Notes under the pieces: generated by a model
Seen by the model: the letters and a program-made list of their open reading frames with translations, nothing else
What the model was told of the DNA's origin: nothing
Databases searched by the model: none
Shown here: positions 52,413 through 59,320 of the stretch, piece after piece
Position numbering within the stretch: the stretch's first letter is position 1
How the letters are laid out: every line of letters starts with the position of its first letter
Position numbers and translations under genes: made by a program
Assembly (NCBI GenBank): GCA_905214195.1
Contig: CAJMLH010000008.1
Span: 1-59,320, forward strand
Direction: 5' to 3'
From: an uncultured bacterium
Lineage (GTDB): Bacteria; Bacillota; Clostridia; Peptostreptococcales; Anaerovoracaceae
DNA: 59,320 bases

Positions 52413-54347
52413 TCAGCCTACAGACTCACCGTCAGGCGCTGTAGTCGTAACTATTTCACAGCGTTTTCCGTTTTCTGCGAATAACAACATTCCCTTAGAC
52501 TCCATACCTCTAAGCTGACGAGGTTTCAAGTTGGCAACAACGATGACTTTTTGACCTACCATCTCTTCAGGCTTGAAATCTTCTGCAACACCACTTATAA
52601 CCTGTCTGATTTCAGTTCCCATTTTAACCCGGAATACCAACAACTTGTCCGCCTTAGGATGCTTCTCTGCTTTTATTATAGTTCCGACTCTGAAATCTAT
52701 CTTGTCAAAATCATCATAAGTTATTTCGGGCTTGAGTTCCAACGGAACGCTTTCGTTTTCGTCATTGGCAGGGCCAAGCTTTGCCAATTCCTCAAGTTCC
52801 TTTTCTATATCGATTCTTGGGAAAATTGCTTTTCCTTTTTTAACCTGCTCACCGTTCATCTTATCGAAAACGAAAGCGTCTTCCCATTCCGCCTCGGAAT
52901 ACCAAAGTCCAATCTGCTTTCTTATTTCTTTAGATGTGGTATGCATAAACGGTTCTATCAATATTGAAATTATTCTAAGCGACTCTGCAAGGTTATGCAT
53001 TACAGTGTCAAGCTCCGCTTTGCGCTCAGGTTCTTTTGCCAGTACCCAAGGCATTTTTTCATCTATATACTTGTTTGCTCTTCTGACTACTATCCAAATT
53101 TCTTCAAGAGCCATATTGAAAGCAAATTTATCCATTTGCTTTTCAACCTTGGAAGCAGCACCTACTGCAACTGCCTTAAGTTCTTCATCTGTAGAATCAT
53201 TCGTTGTCGAAGCCGGAACAACACCATTACAGTATTTTTCTATCATCGAAACAGTTCTTGACACCAAATTTCCAAGGTCGTTAGCCAAATCGTAGTTCAT
53301 GCGTTTAAGCATAACTTCGTTGGTAAATACACCGTCTTGTCCGAATGTATACTCACGAAGAAGAAAATACTTAAGAGCGTCTATTCCGTATCTGTCTATC
53401 AGAACAACAGGGTCTACAACATCACCCGCCTTGGCAGCCTTAGACTTTGAAACCTTTTCGCCGCCTAACAAAAGCCATCCGTGTCCCAAAACTTGCTTAG
53501 GCAGCGGCAAACCTGCACTCATAAGCATTGCAGGCCATATAATAGTGTGGAATCTCACTATTTCTTTTCCCACAAGATGAACATTTGCCGGCCAATATTT
53601 ATCATAAAGTTCAGTATCATCAGGATAACCCAATGCTGTTATATAGTTTGTAAGCGCATCAAGCCATACATATATTACATGCTTCTCATCTATCGGAACA
53701 GGGATTCCCCAATCAAAAGTTGAACGGGAAATACATAAATCGTCAAGACCCTGCTTAATAAATGATATCATCTCATTTCTTCTGCTGTCCGGCTGTAAAA
53801 ATTCCGGTTTTTTCTCAAAGAGGTCAAGAAGCTTATCTGCATATTTGGAAAGCTTGAAGAAATATGCTTCTTCCTTTGCAGCCTGAACCGGTCTGCCGCA
53901 GTCCGGACAACATCCGTTGACAAGCTGACTTTCTGTCCAGAAAGACTCACAAGGAGTGCAGTAAAGACCTTCGTATTCTCCTTTGTAAATATCCCCGTTC
54001 TCGTACATTTTCATGAATATTTTCTGTACTCTCTCAACATGTCTTGGCTCAGTGGTTCTGATAAAATCATCATAGGATATTTCCATGGTTTTCCAGAGTT
54101 TCTTTATTCCGTCTACCACTTCGTCTACATATTCCTGTGGCGATACTCCCTTTTCCTTTGCAAGAGTTTCTATTTTCTGGCCGTGTTCATCCGTTCCCGT
54201 CAAGAAACGAACATCATAGCCGCACAGTCTTTTGAAGCGTGCCATGGCATCTGCCATAACTGTACAATAGGTATGTCCTACATGCAGATTTGCGCTTGGA
54301 TAATATATAGGTGTAGTTATATAATAAGTTCCCTTATCTTTTGACAT
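52413..54347 (-). CDS. metG: Methionyl-tRNA synthetase
   Basis: 644 aa class I synthetase. HIGH motif as HVGH in PSANLHVGHTYCT, KMSKS as GEKVSKSK, zinc-binding CTPCESFW...CCPDCGRPV. A C-terminal EMAP-like tRNA-binding domain (YDDFDKIDFRVGTIIKAEKHPKADKLL) makes it the dimeric type. No T-box is visible upstream; the gene sits directly behind a small ORF. Confidence 0.97.
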   Translation of the reverse strand: MSKDKGTYYITTPIYYPSANLHVGHTYCTVMADAMARFKRLCGYDVRFLTGTDEHGQKIETLAKEKGVSPQEYVDEVVDGIKKLWKTMEISYDDFIRTTEPRHVERVQKIFMKMYENGDIYKGEYEGLYCTPCESFWTESQLVNGCCPDCGRPVQAAKEEAYFFKLSKYADKLLDLFEKKPEFLQPDSRRNEMISFIKQGLDDLCISRSTFDWGIPVPIDEKHVIYVWLDALTNYITALGYPDDTELYDKYWPANVHLVGKEIVRFHTIIWPAMLMSAGLPLPKQVLGHGWLLLGGEKVSKSKAAKAGDVVDPVVLIDRYGIDALKYFLLREYTFGQDGVFTNEVMLKRMNYDLANDLGNLVSRTVSMIEKYCNGVVPASTTNDSTDEELKAVAVGAASKVEKQMDKFAFNMALEEIWIVVRRANKYIDEKMPWVLAKEPERKAELDTVMHNLAESLRIISILIEPFMHTTSKEIRKQIGLWYSEAEWEDAFVFDKMNGEQVKKGKAIFPRIDIEKELEELAKLGPANDENESVPLELKPEITYDDFDKIDFRVGTIIKAEKHPKADKLLVFRVKMGTEIRQVISGVAEDFKPEEMVGQKVIVVANLKPRQLRGMESKGMLLFAENGKRCEIVTTTAPDGESVG

Positions 54348-54403
54348 TTTTTGTTCCTTTCATCTTTCCCATTTTTCCATCAAAACAAATCGACAAAATG
54401 TTT

Positions 54404-54568
54404 TTATTTTTCCTTTGTTTCACACTCTTTATTCTTAATTGCAGGTGATGCAGCCGCAGTAATAATCACTGCTGCCGCAAGGCCGATTCCTATCCCCTTA
54501 AGCATCGCTGTCTTGTCAAGCCTGCTTTTGGGTGCCGGTTTGGCGGCTTCTATCAATCCTATCTTCAT
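54404..54568 (-). CDS. Small single-span membrane protein, unknown
   Basis: 54 aa beginning MKIGLIEAAKPAPKSR, then a glycine/alanine-rich hydrophobic segment (residues 24-43) and a charged tail ending KECETKEK. The ATG overlaps the stop of the cytidylate-kinase-like gene (ATGA), which points to translational coupling and supports real expression. It ends 57 bases before metG. I do not recognise a family. No separate RBS is needed if coupled. Confidence 0.55.
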   Translation of the reverse strand: MKIGLIEAAKPAPKSRLDKTAMLKGIGIGLAAAVIITAAASPAIKNKECETKEK

Positions 54569-55179
54569 CTGTAACTTCTTCTTTCCACATAATTCTTGAT
54601 AAGCATTGCGGCCTCTTCTTCAGTTATATAACTGCTGTTTATTGCCAAATTGTAGTTCTTGTATTCTCCCCATCTCTGGCATGTGTGATAATTGTAATAA
54701 TTCTGTCTTGCTTTATCATAAGTATTTATCACATGTTCTATTCTTTCGCTGTCATCTCCGTAAACTTCTATTGATCTTTTTATTCTGTCTTCCATCTCTG
54801 CATGAATAAATACATTTGTTACGCCCGGCAAATCTTTAAGAACATAATCAGCACATCTTCCTACGATTACGCCCTCACCCCTTTTTCCTATCTCAGCTAT
54901 AACTTGAAACTGTGCAAGAAACAGTTTTTCATTAACAGACAGTGAACCGGAACTCATCCCCTCACTGAAATTCAAAGCAGACGCAAGGTTATATGCAAAA
55001 CTGCTCTTTGCCTTAAGTTCCGCATTTTCTATCATCTCTCTGGAAAATCCGCTTTCCTGCACTGCCATGTCTATAATTTCTTTGTCATAAAACGGCACAT
55101 CAAGCTTATCAGCCAGCATTTTTCCTATTATTCTTCCGCCGCTGCCATATTCACGGCTGATAGTAACTAATTTTTTCAT
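54565..55179 (-). CDS. Cytidylate kinase-like family protein
   Basis: 204 aa. KLVTISREYGSGGRIIGKMLADKLDVPFYDKEIIDMA is the P-loop and nucleoside-binding start of the cytidylate-kinase-like (AAK) family, distinct from Cmk proper. EGVIVGRCADYVL and the YNYHTCQRWG tail are typical. Substrate unknown. It begins three bases after lysC and overlaps the 54-aa ORF. Confidence 0.88.
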   Translation of the reverse strand: MKKLVTISREYGSGGRIIGKMLADKLDVPFYDKEIIDMAVQESGFSREMIENAELKAKSSFAYNLASALNFSEGMSSGSLSVNEKLFLAQFQVIAEIGKRGEGVIVGRCADYVLKDLPGVTNVFIHAEMEDRIKRSIEVYGDDSERIEHVINTYDKARQNYYNYHTCQRWGEYKNYNLAINSSYITEEEAAMLIKNYVERRSYR

Positions 55180-55182
55180 GAG

Positions 55183-56508
55183 TTATTCCTCCTCTACGAA
55201 TGCCTTATATATGGCTTTTATAGCCTTCTCAAAGTGTTTGTTCTCAACTCCCACTATTATATTCATTTCGCTTGAACCCTGCTCTATCATTCTGACATTA
55301 ACCTTTGCTTCGCCAAGGGCATTGAAAAGTTTTGCGGACACGCCTGTTCTGAATGACATCTTATGACCTACTGTTGCTATGAGTGCCATATTCTCATATA
55401 CATCTATGCTGTCCGGCTGAAGCCTCTGTCTAAAAGCATCCAAAATCTCATCAAGTCTGTCTCCTATAGCCTTGTTTGACATTACTACAGACACTGTATC
55501 TATACCGCTCGGCAAGTGTTCAAAGTTTATATCGTAGTCGTCAAGAATTCCAAGGATTCTTCTGACAAAACCTCTTTCACTACTCATCATATTCTTATAA
55601 AGAGCAACTACGGTAAAGTCTTTGTTGCCTGCGATTCCCGTTATGATGCTGTCATCATTATCATCATCTGTAACTTCAGCTGTAATCATTGTGCCCGGAT
55701 CAGTAGGATCATTGGTATTTCTTATATTTATAGGAACATTGGCAAGTCTCGCCGGATAAATTGCATCCTCATGCAGAACGCTTGCTCCCATATATGACAA
55801 TTCTCTGAGTTCTTTATATGATATGGTCTTTATCTTTTTAGGATTCTTTACGATTCTTGGGTCAGCTACAAGAAATCCCGAAACATCTGTCCAGTTTTCG
55901 TAAACATCAGCCTGAATCGCTCTTGCTACCAAAGCTCCTGTTATATCTGAGCCGCCTCTTGAAAATGTCTTGATTTCTCCGTCCGCTGTAGAGCCGTAAA
56001 ATCCGGGTAATACAGCTCTCTCATGTTTGGATAATTCCTCTCTAAGCAGCCTATCAGTCTCCTCTATTAAGACTCTGCCTTTGCTGTCAAATTTTATAAG
56101 ATTTGATGTGTCAACAAAATCATATCCCAAAAATGCAGCTACAAGAATGGCATTAAGATATTCACCTCTCGACGCAATATAGTCGGCGCTTGGATTTTTC
56201 TTGAGATTTTCTCTTATCTTATCAAGGTGCATCACCAAATCAACATCTACTCCAAGATTAAGTTCTACGGCCATGTATCTGTCAACAACTACCTGAAAAA
56301 TCTGATCGTATGGCAAATTATGCTCTATATGAGTCTTGCACAGATACAGAAGGTCGGTAATTTTATTGTCTCCCTCAAATCGTTTGCCCGGAGCCGATAC
56401 TACTATATATCGTCTGTCAGGATCTCTTTCTATAATTTGCTTGGTTTTGGTCAGCTGAATACCATCTGCAACTGATGTACCACCAAACTTTGCTACTTTA
56501 ATGCCCAT
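55183..56508 (-). CDS. lysC: Aspartate kinase
   Basis: 441 aa monofunctional enzyme. KFGGTSVAD at the N-terminus, SRGGSDITGALVARA for substrate binding, and two C-terminal ACT domains (FTVVALYKNMMSSERGF, VNVRMIEQGSSEMNIIVGV) for feedback control. First step toward lysine, threonine, methionine and diaminopimelate. First gene of the cluster that continues to dus. No lysine riboswitch is visible in the 45-base leader. Confidence 0.95.
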   Translation of the reverse strand: MGIKVAKFGGTSVADGIQLTKTKQIIERDPDRRYIVVSAPGKRFEGDNKITDLLYLCKTHIEHNLPYDQIFQVVVDRYMAVELNLGVDVDLVMHLDKIRENLKKNPSADYIASRGEYLNAILVAAFLGYDFVDTSNLIKFDSKGRVLIEETDRLLREELSKHERAVLPGFYGSTADGEIKTFSRGGSDITGALVARAIQADVYENWTDVSGFLVADPRIVKNPKKIKTISYKELRELSYMGASVLHEDAIYPARLANVPINIRNTNDPTDPGTMITAEVTDDDNDDSIITGIAGNKDFTVVALYKNMMSSERGFVRRILGILDDYDINFEHLPSGIDTVSVVMSNKAIGDRLDEILDAFRQRLQPDSIDVYENMALIATVGHKMSFRTGVSAKLFNALGEAKVNVRMIEQGSSEMNIIVGVENKHFEKAIKAIYKAFVEEE

Positions 56509-56553
56509 TTAGGTCGTCCTTCCTCTCAATAAAACTTATGTATTTGACATATA

Positions 56554-56582
56554 ATTATAGTACAAATTTATTGTTTTTTCAA
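56554..56582 (-). promoter_or_regulatory. lysC promoter
   Basis: On the minus strand TTGAAA (56582-56577), 17 bases, TATAAT (56559-56554). Confidence 0.78.
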
Positions 56583-56602
56583 TACCTCCTTTGTCTGTAC
56601 AA

Positions 56603-56633
56603 ACAAAAAATGGTTGGCATATCGCCAACCATT
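56603..56633 (-). terminator. Terminator of the ECF S component operon
   Basis: 10-bp perfect arms AATGGTTGGC (56609-56618) and GCCAACCATT (56624-56633), then T-rich TTTTTGTTTG on the minus strand. Confidence 0.9.
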
Positions 56634-56674
56634 TATGTTTTATAACGGAATTTATATATTTTAGGGAATCCCCA

Positions 56675-57208
56675 TCAATCTATAAGTTTTGCTTTCCTAA
56701 GCGCCATTACAATGATTGGAATCAATATGATATGTAAAATGATCCCCGGAACGGCAGTGAGCAAAGCTCCGCTTATAAACATCTGCCATGTAAACGCATC
56801 GGCAACAACTCCCGCTATCACAAGTCTTGCTATCCCCCATACGATTCTTCCTGCTATCATTGATATGATAAGTGACACATAAATGTTCAATGTTTTTTTA
56901 GGTAAAATCTTATAAAGCAGTCCGGCCACAATACCGTAGGTCATCATCTCAAAGGCCATGCCTATCCCAATCGGCATTATAGGCGGCATTCCGAAAGCCG
57001 CATATCTCAAAAACGGTGAAACCAGTCCTACTGCTGCTGCCCATTTCCATCCGCATATATACGCACAAAGGAATACAGGTATATGCATAGGACATAACAT
57101 ATTTCCTATAGTCTGTATTTGGCCTGTAAGAAATGGCAAATACATTGCTATCGCAAGGCACAACGCTGATAAAATTAAGTTCTTGATATGGTTTGTTTGT
57201 TTTGTCAT
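56675..57208 (-). CDS. ECF transporter S component, substrate unknown
   Basis: 177 aa, about five to six membrane segments. GNMLCPMHIPVFLCAYICGWKW is a hallmark of S components related to the pantothenate/thiamine-precursor group; AAFGMPP follows. It captures a vitamin and works with a shared ECF module encoded elsewhere. RBS GAGGAGAG. No TPP motif is visible upstream, so the substrate stays open. Last gene of the three-gene operon. Confidence 0.82.
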   Translation of the reverse strand: MTKQTNHIKNLILSALCLAIAMYLPFLTGQIQTIGNMLCPMHIPVFLCAYICGWKWAAAVGLVSPFLRYAAFGMPPIMPIGIGMAFEMMTYGIVAGLLYKILPKKTLNIYVSLIISMIAGRIVWGIARLVIAGVVADAFTWQMFISGALLTAVPGIILHIILIPIIVMALRKAKLID

Positions 57209-57239
57209 CTTCTCTCCTCTTTCTCAAAAATGCATTCAG

Positions 57240-57321
57240 AGGATTCTCCTCTTCTTTTCATTTTTGCAAAAAATAAAAGATACAGTTCTCCTTCTGGAGT
57301 ACCTGTACCTTCTGGTATCTG
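57240..57321 (-). promoter_or_regulatory. Hairpin region between DUF3842 and the ECF S gene (attenuator candidate)
   Basis: AGATAC (57279-57284) pairs with GTATCT (57316-57321), enclosing CTCC/GGAG (57289-57300) and repeated CCAGAAGG units. On the minus strand it is followed by a T-rich run (TTTTATTTTTTG), then a small GAGGA/TCCTC hairpin (57240-57252) near the RBS. A terminator or attenuator ahead of a vitamin transporter gene would be sensible. No known riboswitch consensus recognised. Confidence 0.4.
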
Positions 57322-57327
57322 TGAAAA

Positions 57328-57741
57328 TCAACTTCTGATGATTTCTCTTATCTTCTCGATGGCATCTGTAATAAGCTCCGATGTGGATTTATTTTCAGTG
57401 CCGACTACTATATTATTACATTTGTTTATGGGAATCAAGACCTTTTTTGCATTGCTTTGTCCAATCGCCACTGCCATATCAGGTGTTATTTCTCCAAGCA
57501 ATGAATCTGCTATGGCTATTCCCATCGGTCCTGCAATTATATCTGCATTTCTTGCACAGACTTTAACGGCATTTTCACCTGTTGCCCCATTTGTTGCCCC
57601 TGCCTTAAGCATATTGGTGGTTGCTGTAGGGTTTGTCCCAACGGCTGTTATTTCCGCTTCCGGTATTATTCTTCTTACTGCCTCAACAAGCTGTTTGCCC
57701 AAAAGTCCACCCTGACCATCTATAATCAAAATCCTTTGCAT
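57328..57741 (-). CDS. DUF3842 family protein
   Basis: 137 aa. I recognise the DUF3842 family from ILIIDGQGGLLGKQLVEAV and ADIIAGPMGIAIADSLLGEITP. The N-terminal GxGGxxG pattern looks like a Rossmann-type nucleotide site. Function unknown. It starts directly after the stop of the upstream membrane-protein gene (no gap) and precedes the ECF S gene, as it often does in Clostridia, which hints at a vitamin-related role. Confidence 0.8.
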   Translation of the reverse strand: MQRILIIDGQGGLLGKQLVEAVRRIIPEAEITAVGTNPTATTNMLKAGATNGATGENAVKVCARNADIIAGPMGIAIADSLLGEITPDMAVAIGQSNAKKVLIPINKCNNIVVGTENKSTSELITDAIEKIREIIRS

Positions 57742-58236
57742 CTATTCTTTTCCTTTTCCTCCTGCTTTTTCTCTGATGTCTTCTAAGAGTACCTCATTCA
57801 GAACTCGTCTGGCTTCTTCTATTGCTTCGCTTTTTTCCACATCCACAACCTGAGTTACCCAGATATGTTTTTTATACCAACCCGACTCAATTCTTTCTGA
57901 AATTATCCTTGAATATATTTCAGCTCTGCTTCTTGCTCGTATCAGATATACTCTTACAACAAGTCCTATACTCATACTTTTGATTTCAAATACAGTATTT
58001 TCAAAGCCGGCTTTTCCAAGGCTTTCTTTCATATCACTGATAATTTCGTCACATATTACTTTTTTCTTTGCTCCGGTGCATATTTTGAAATATCCAATTC
58101 CAAAAGCCGCTGCAAGAATAACTGCGGCTATCGTACCAAATGCCATACGGCTGACAAAAAACATAATAAACGCAGGCACGAACCAAAGGCATCTCAATTT
58201 CCCCAATCTCAAACTGTCTTTTTCTGCTTTACCCAT
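57742..58236 (-). CDS. Unknown protein with two N-terminal membrane segments
   Basis: 164 aa. Two hydrophobic helices near residues 15-50 (LWFVPAFIMFFVS, TIAAVILAAAFGIGYF), then a soluble alpha/beta domain with VFEIKSMSIGLVVRVYLI and a long charged helix. No family recognised. First gene of the operon with DUF3842 and the ECF S component. Its promoter shares a -35 box with deoC. Confidence 0.7.
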   Translation of the reverse strand: MGKAEKDSLRLGKLRCLWFVPAFIMFFVSRMAFGTIAAVILAAAFGIGYFKICTGAKKKVICDEIISDMKESLGKAGFENTVFEIKSMSIGLVVRVYLIRARSRAEIYSRIISERIESGWYKKHIWVTQVVDVEKSEAIEEARRVLNEVLLEDIREKAGGKGKE

Positions 58237-58265
58237 AGCTACCTCTTTCTTAATCCTATCTTTAT

Positions 58266-58317
58266 ATTATATGCATGATAGGCCGCCATTGCAATATCAA
58301 TTACTGCATGATATAAT
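58266..58317. promoter_or_regulatory. Divergent promoter pair sharing one -35 hexamer
   Basis: The palindrome TTGCAA (58289-58294) is the -35 box in both directions. Plus strand: 17 bases, then TATAAT (58312-58317) for deoC. Minus strand: 17 bases, then TATAAT (58271-58266) for the unknown-DUF3842-ECF operon. Both -10 boxes are perfect and both spacers are 17. Confidence 0.78.
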
Positions 58318-58348
58318 AAAATCATATTAACTCCCGGAGGTAAAAAGG

Positions 58349-59023
58349 ATGAAACTTTCCAAACCATTAAATAAATATTTTGATCATACCCTGCTCAAGG
58401 CGGATGCTACTACTGAGCAGATTGATCTGCTGTGCAGCGAAGCTTTGAAATACGATTTTTTCTCAGTTTGTGTAAACTCATGCAATGTTGCACAGTGCAA
58501 AGACGCCCTTGACGGTTCCGATGTAAAGATTGCAGCCGTTGTTGGGTTTCCTCTCGGCGCATGTACCACTGCCACCAAGGTTTTCGAGACAGAAGAGGCC
58601 TGCAAGGATGGCGCTTGTGAAATAGATATGGTAATCAATATAGGCGCCCTCAAAGAAGGCGGAGAAGAATTTGTATATGAAGATATCAAAGCAGTCGTTG
58701 ACGCTGCCGCCAAGTATAACGCAATAGTCAAAGTCATCATAGAAACATGTCTGCTTACAGATGAAGAAAAAGAAACAGCATGTCGTCTCTCTGAAGAGGC
58801 TAAAGCCGCCTTTGTAAAGACTTCAACAGGCTTTTCCACCGGTGGAGCCACCGAGGCAGATGTCGCTTTGATGCGCAAGACTGTAGGTGACAGACTTCAA
58901 GTAAAAGCCAGCGGCGGTATAAGAGATTACGACACTGTTATGGCAATGATAGAGGCCGGCGCAGACAGAATCGGGGCAAGTGCCTCTGTTGCAGTTATGG
59001 AAGACAGCAAAACACGCCAATAG
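58349..59023 (+). CDS. deoC: Deoxyribose-phosphate aldolase
   Basis: 224 aa TIM-barrel class I aldolase: DHTLLKADAT at the start, VIIETCLLTDEEK and FVKTSTGFSTGGAT with the Schiff-base lysine, KASGGIRDYDT. Splits deoxyribose 5-phosphate into acetaldehyde and glyceraldehyde 3-phosphate in deoxynucleoside use. RBS GGAGGT. No other deo genes are nearby. Confidence 0.97.
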   Translation: MKLSKPLNKYFDHTLLKADATTEQIDLLCSEALKYDFFSVCVNSCNVAQCKDALDGSDVKIAAVVGFPLGACTTATKVFETEEACKDGACEIDMVINIGALKEGGEEFVYEDIKAVVDAAAKYNAIVKVIIETCLLTDEEKETACRLSEEAKAAFVKTSTGFSTGGATEADVALMRKTVGDRLQVKASGGIRDYDTVMAMIEAGADRIGASASVAVMEDSKTRQ

Positions 59024-59036
59024 GAGGTTTCAAATC

Positions 59037-59213
59037 ATGTCGGACAAAACAGTAAGCATTATTAAAGCCGGTATATGCCTTTTTATAGCAATATGGTGCG
59101 GAGTAATCAAATTTACAGGTGGTACTAAATCAAGTTGGCCCTATGCCGGAATTATAATAGCTCTAATCCTCACCGTGGGATATCTCAAGCAAGCCTTTGA
59201 CAAGCGTTGCTAA
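59037..59213 (+). CDS. Small membrane protein, unknown
   Basis: 58 aa with two hydrophobic segments (AGICLFIAIWCGVIKF and YAGIIIALILTVGYL) separated by a short GGTKSSWP turn. Start at ATG 59037 with AGGAGG upstream, 13 bases after the deoC stop; probably cotranscribed with deoC. No family recognised. Confidence 0.65.
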   Translation: MSDKTVSIIKAGICLFIAIWCGVIKFTGGTKSSWPYAGIIIALILTVGYLKQAFDKRC

Positions 59214-59238
59214 CTGAATATTTGCAAAGTTCAAAACA

Positions 59239-59316
59239 GGCATAACTCCTATACGAGTTATGCCGCAGACTGTAGACAAAAGCCCGGCTCACCATAAGAG
59301 TGAGTCTGGGTTTTTC
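59239..59316 (+). terminator. Hairpin and terminator after the deoC operon
   Basis: First a perfect 10-bp hairpin GGCATAACTC/GAGTTATGCC (59239-59264) without T-tract, then a terminator with CCCGGCTCAC and GTGAGTCTGGG (59283-59310, G-U pairs) followed by T5. Confidence 0.8.
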
Positions 59317-59320
59317 TATA

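Noticed and set aside
54348..54403. T-box leader for metG
   Set aside because: The gap is under 60 bases and holds no antiterminator or specifier structure.
56509..56553. Lysine riboswitch before lysC
   Set aside because: The promoter lies only 45 bases before the start codon; there is no room for the roughly 170-nt aptamer.
1..59320. tRNA and rRNA genes
   Set aside because: Reading for cloverleaf ends and conserved TPsiC-type boxes, I found none; the element's attachment site is guaA and not a tRNA.

Overview
The window looks like chromosome of a low-to-moderate GC anaerobic Firmicute of class Clostridia. The evidence is a reverse rubrerythrin, a small 2[4Fe-4S] ferredoxin, Rex, a CIRCE-controlled groESL operon, the spoIIE/tilS/ftsH gene order, ECF transporter S components, an FMN riboswitch and a type II-A CRISPR-Cas locus. 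Amino-acid uptake genes (liv cluster, SNF symporter, PepV-like dipeptidase) suit an amino-acid-using anaerobe. I cannot name the species; an Anaerovoracaceae/Family XIII-like or Peptostreptococcaceae-like lineage is a guess.

1-9.5 kb: an integrated mobilizable element of about 9.4 kb in the 3' end of guaA, bounded by a 15-bp direct repeat (76-90 and 9490-9504). It carries tnpV, a fused restriction-modification enzyme with a separate specificity subunit and an XRE controller-like gene, a MobV-type relaxase, a RepA-like ATPase with iteron-like repeats at its 3' end, a small HTH/excisionase-like gene, an XRE repressor and a tyrosine integrase next to attR. It separates guaA from the gene that originally followed it, whose first codons are at 64-1.

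9.5-31 kb: core chromosome, almost all on the minus strand. It holds guaB-guaA (GuaA has only the synthetase half), groES-groEL, an OGG-type glycosylase, a P-loop/Asp23 fusion, ferredoxin (plus strand), rex, acpP, and an operon tsaE-tsaB-rimI-tsaD-ABC-F behind an FMN-riboswitch-controlled ribU. Upstream of that lies a long cluster livJ-livH-livM-livG-livF-second SBP-nfu-pepV. Divergent from livJ is a reverse rubrerythrin with a near-consensus PerR box.

31.7-40.4 kb: a long intergenic stretch with a candidate small RNA, plsC, then a complete type II-A locus: array of 11 repeats, csn2, cas2, cas1, cas9, and a divergent tracrRNA with its own strong promoter. The tracrRNA anti-repeat pairs with the array repeat over 26 positions plus a lower stem, with the Cas9-type bulge.

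40.4-59.3 kb: SNF-family symporter, a DUF1848 protein with a C-terminal CxxxCxxC motif, a MalY/PatB-type lyase, and a long minus-strand cluster lysC - cytidylate-kinase-like - 54-aa membrane ORF - metG - tatD - short spoIIE-like phosphatase - tilS - ftsH - pucR - dus. It ends with an unknown membrane protein - DUF3842 - ECF S operon, divergent from deoC; the two promoters share one -35 box.

I found no wholly new system that I can defend. The most distinctive items are the complete Cas9 locus with a resolvable guide-RNA pair, the mobile element with its controller-regulated R-M cassette, the candidate small RNA at 32.2 kb, the SpoIIE-like phosphatase without membrane domain, and the shared -35 divergent promoter.
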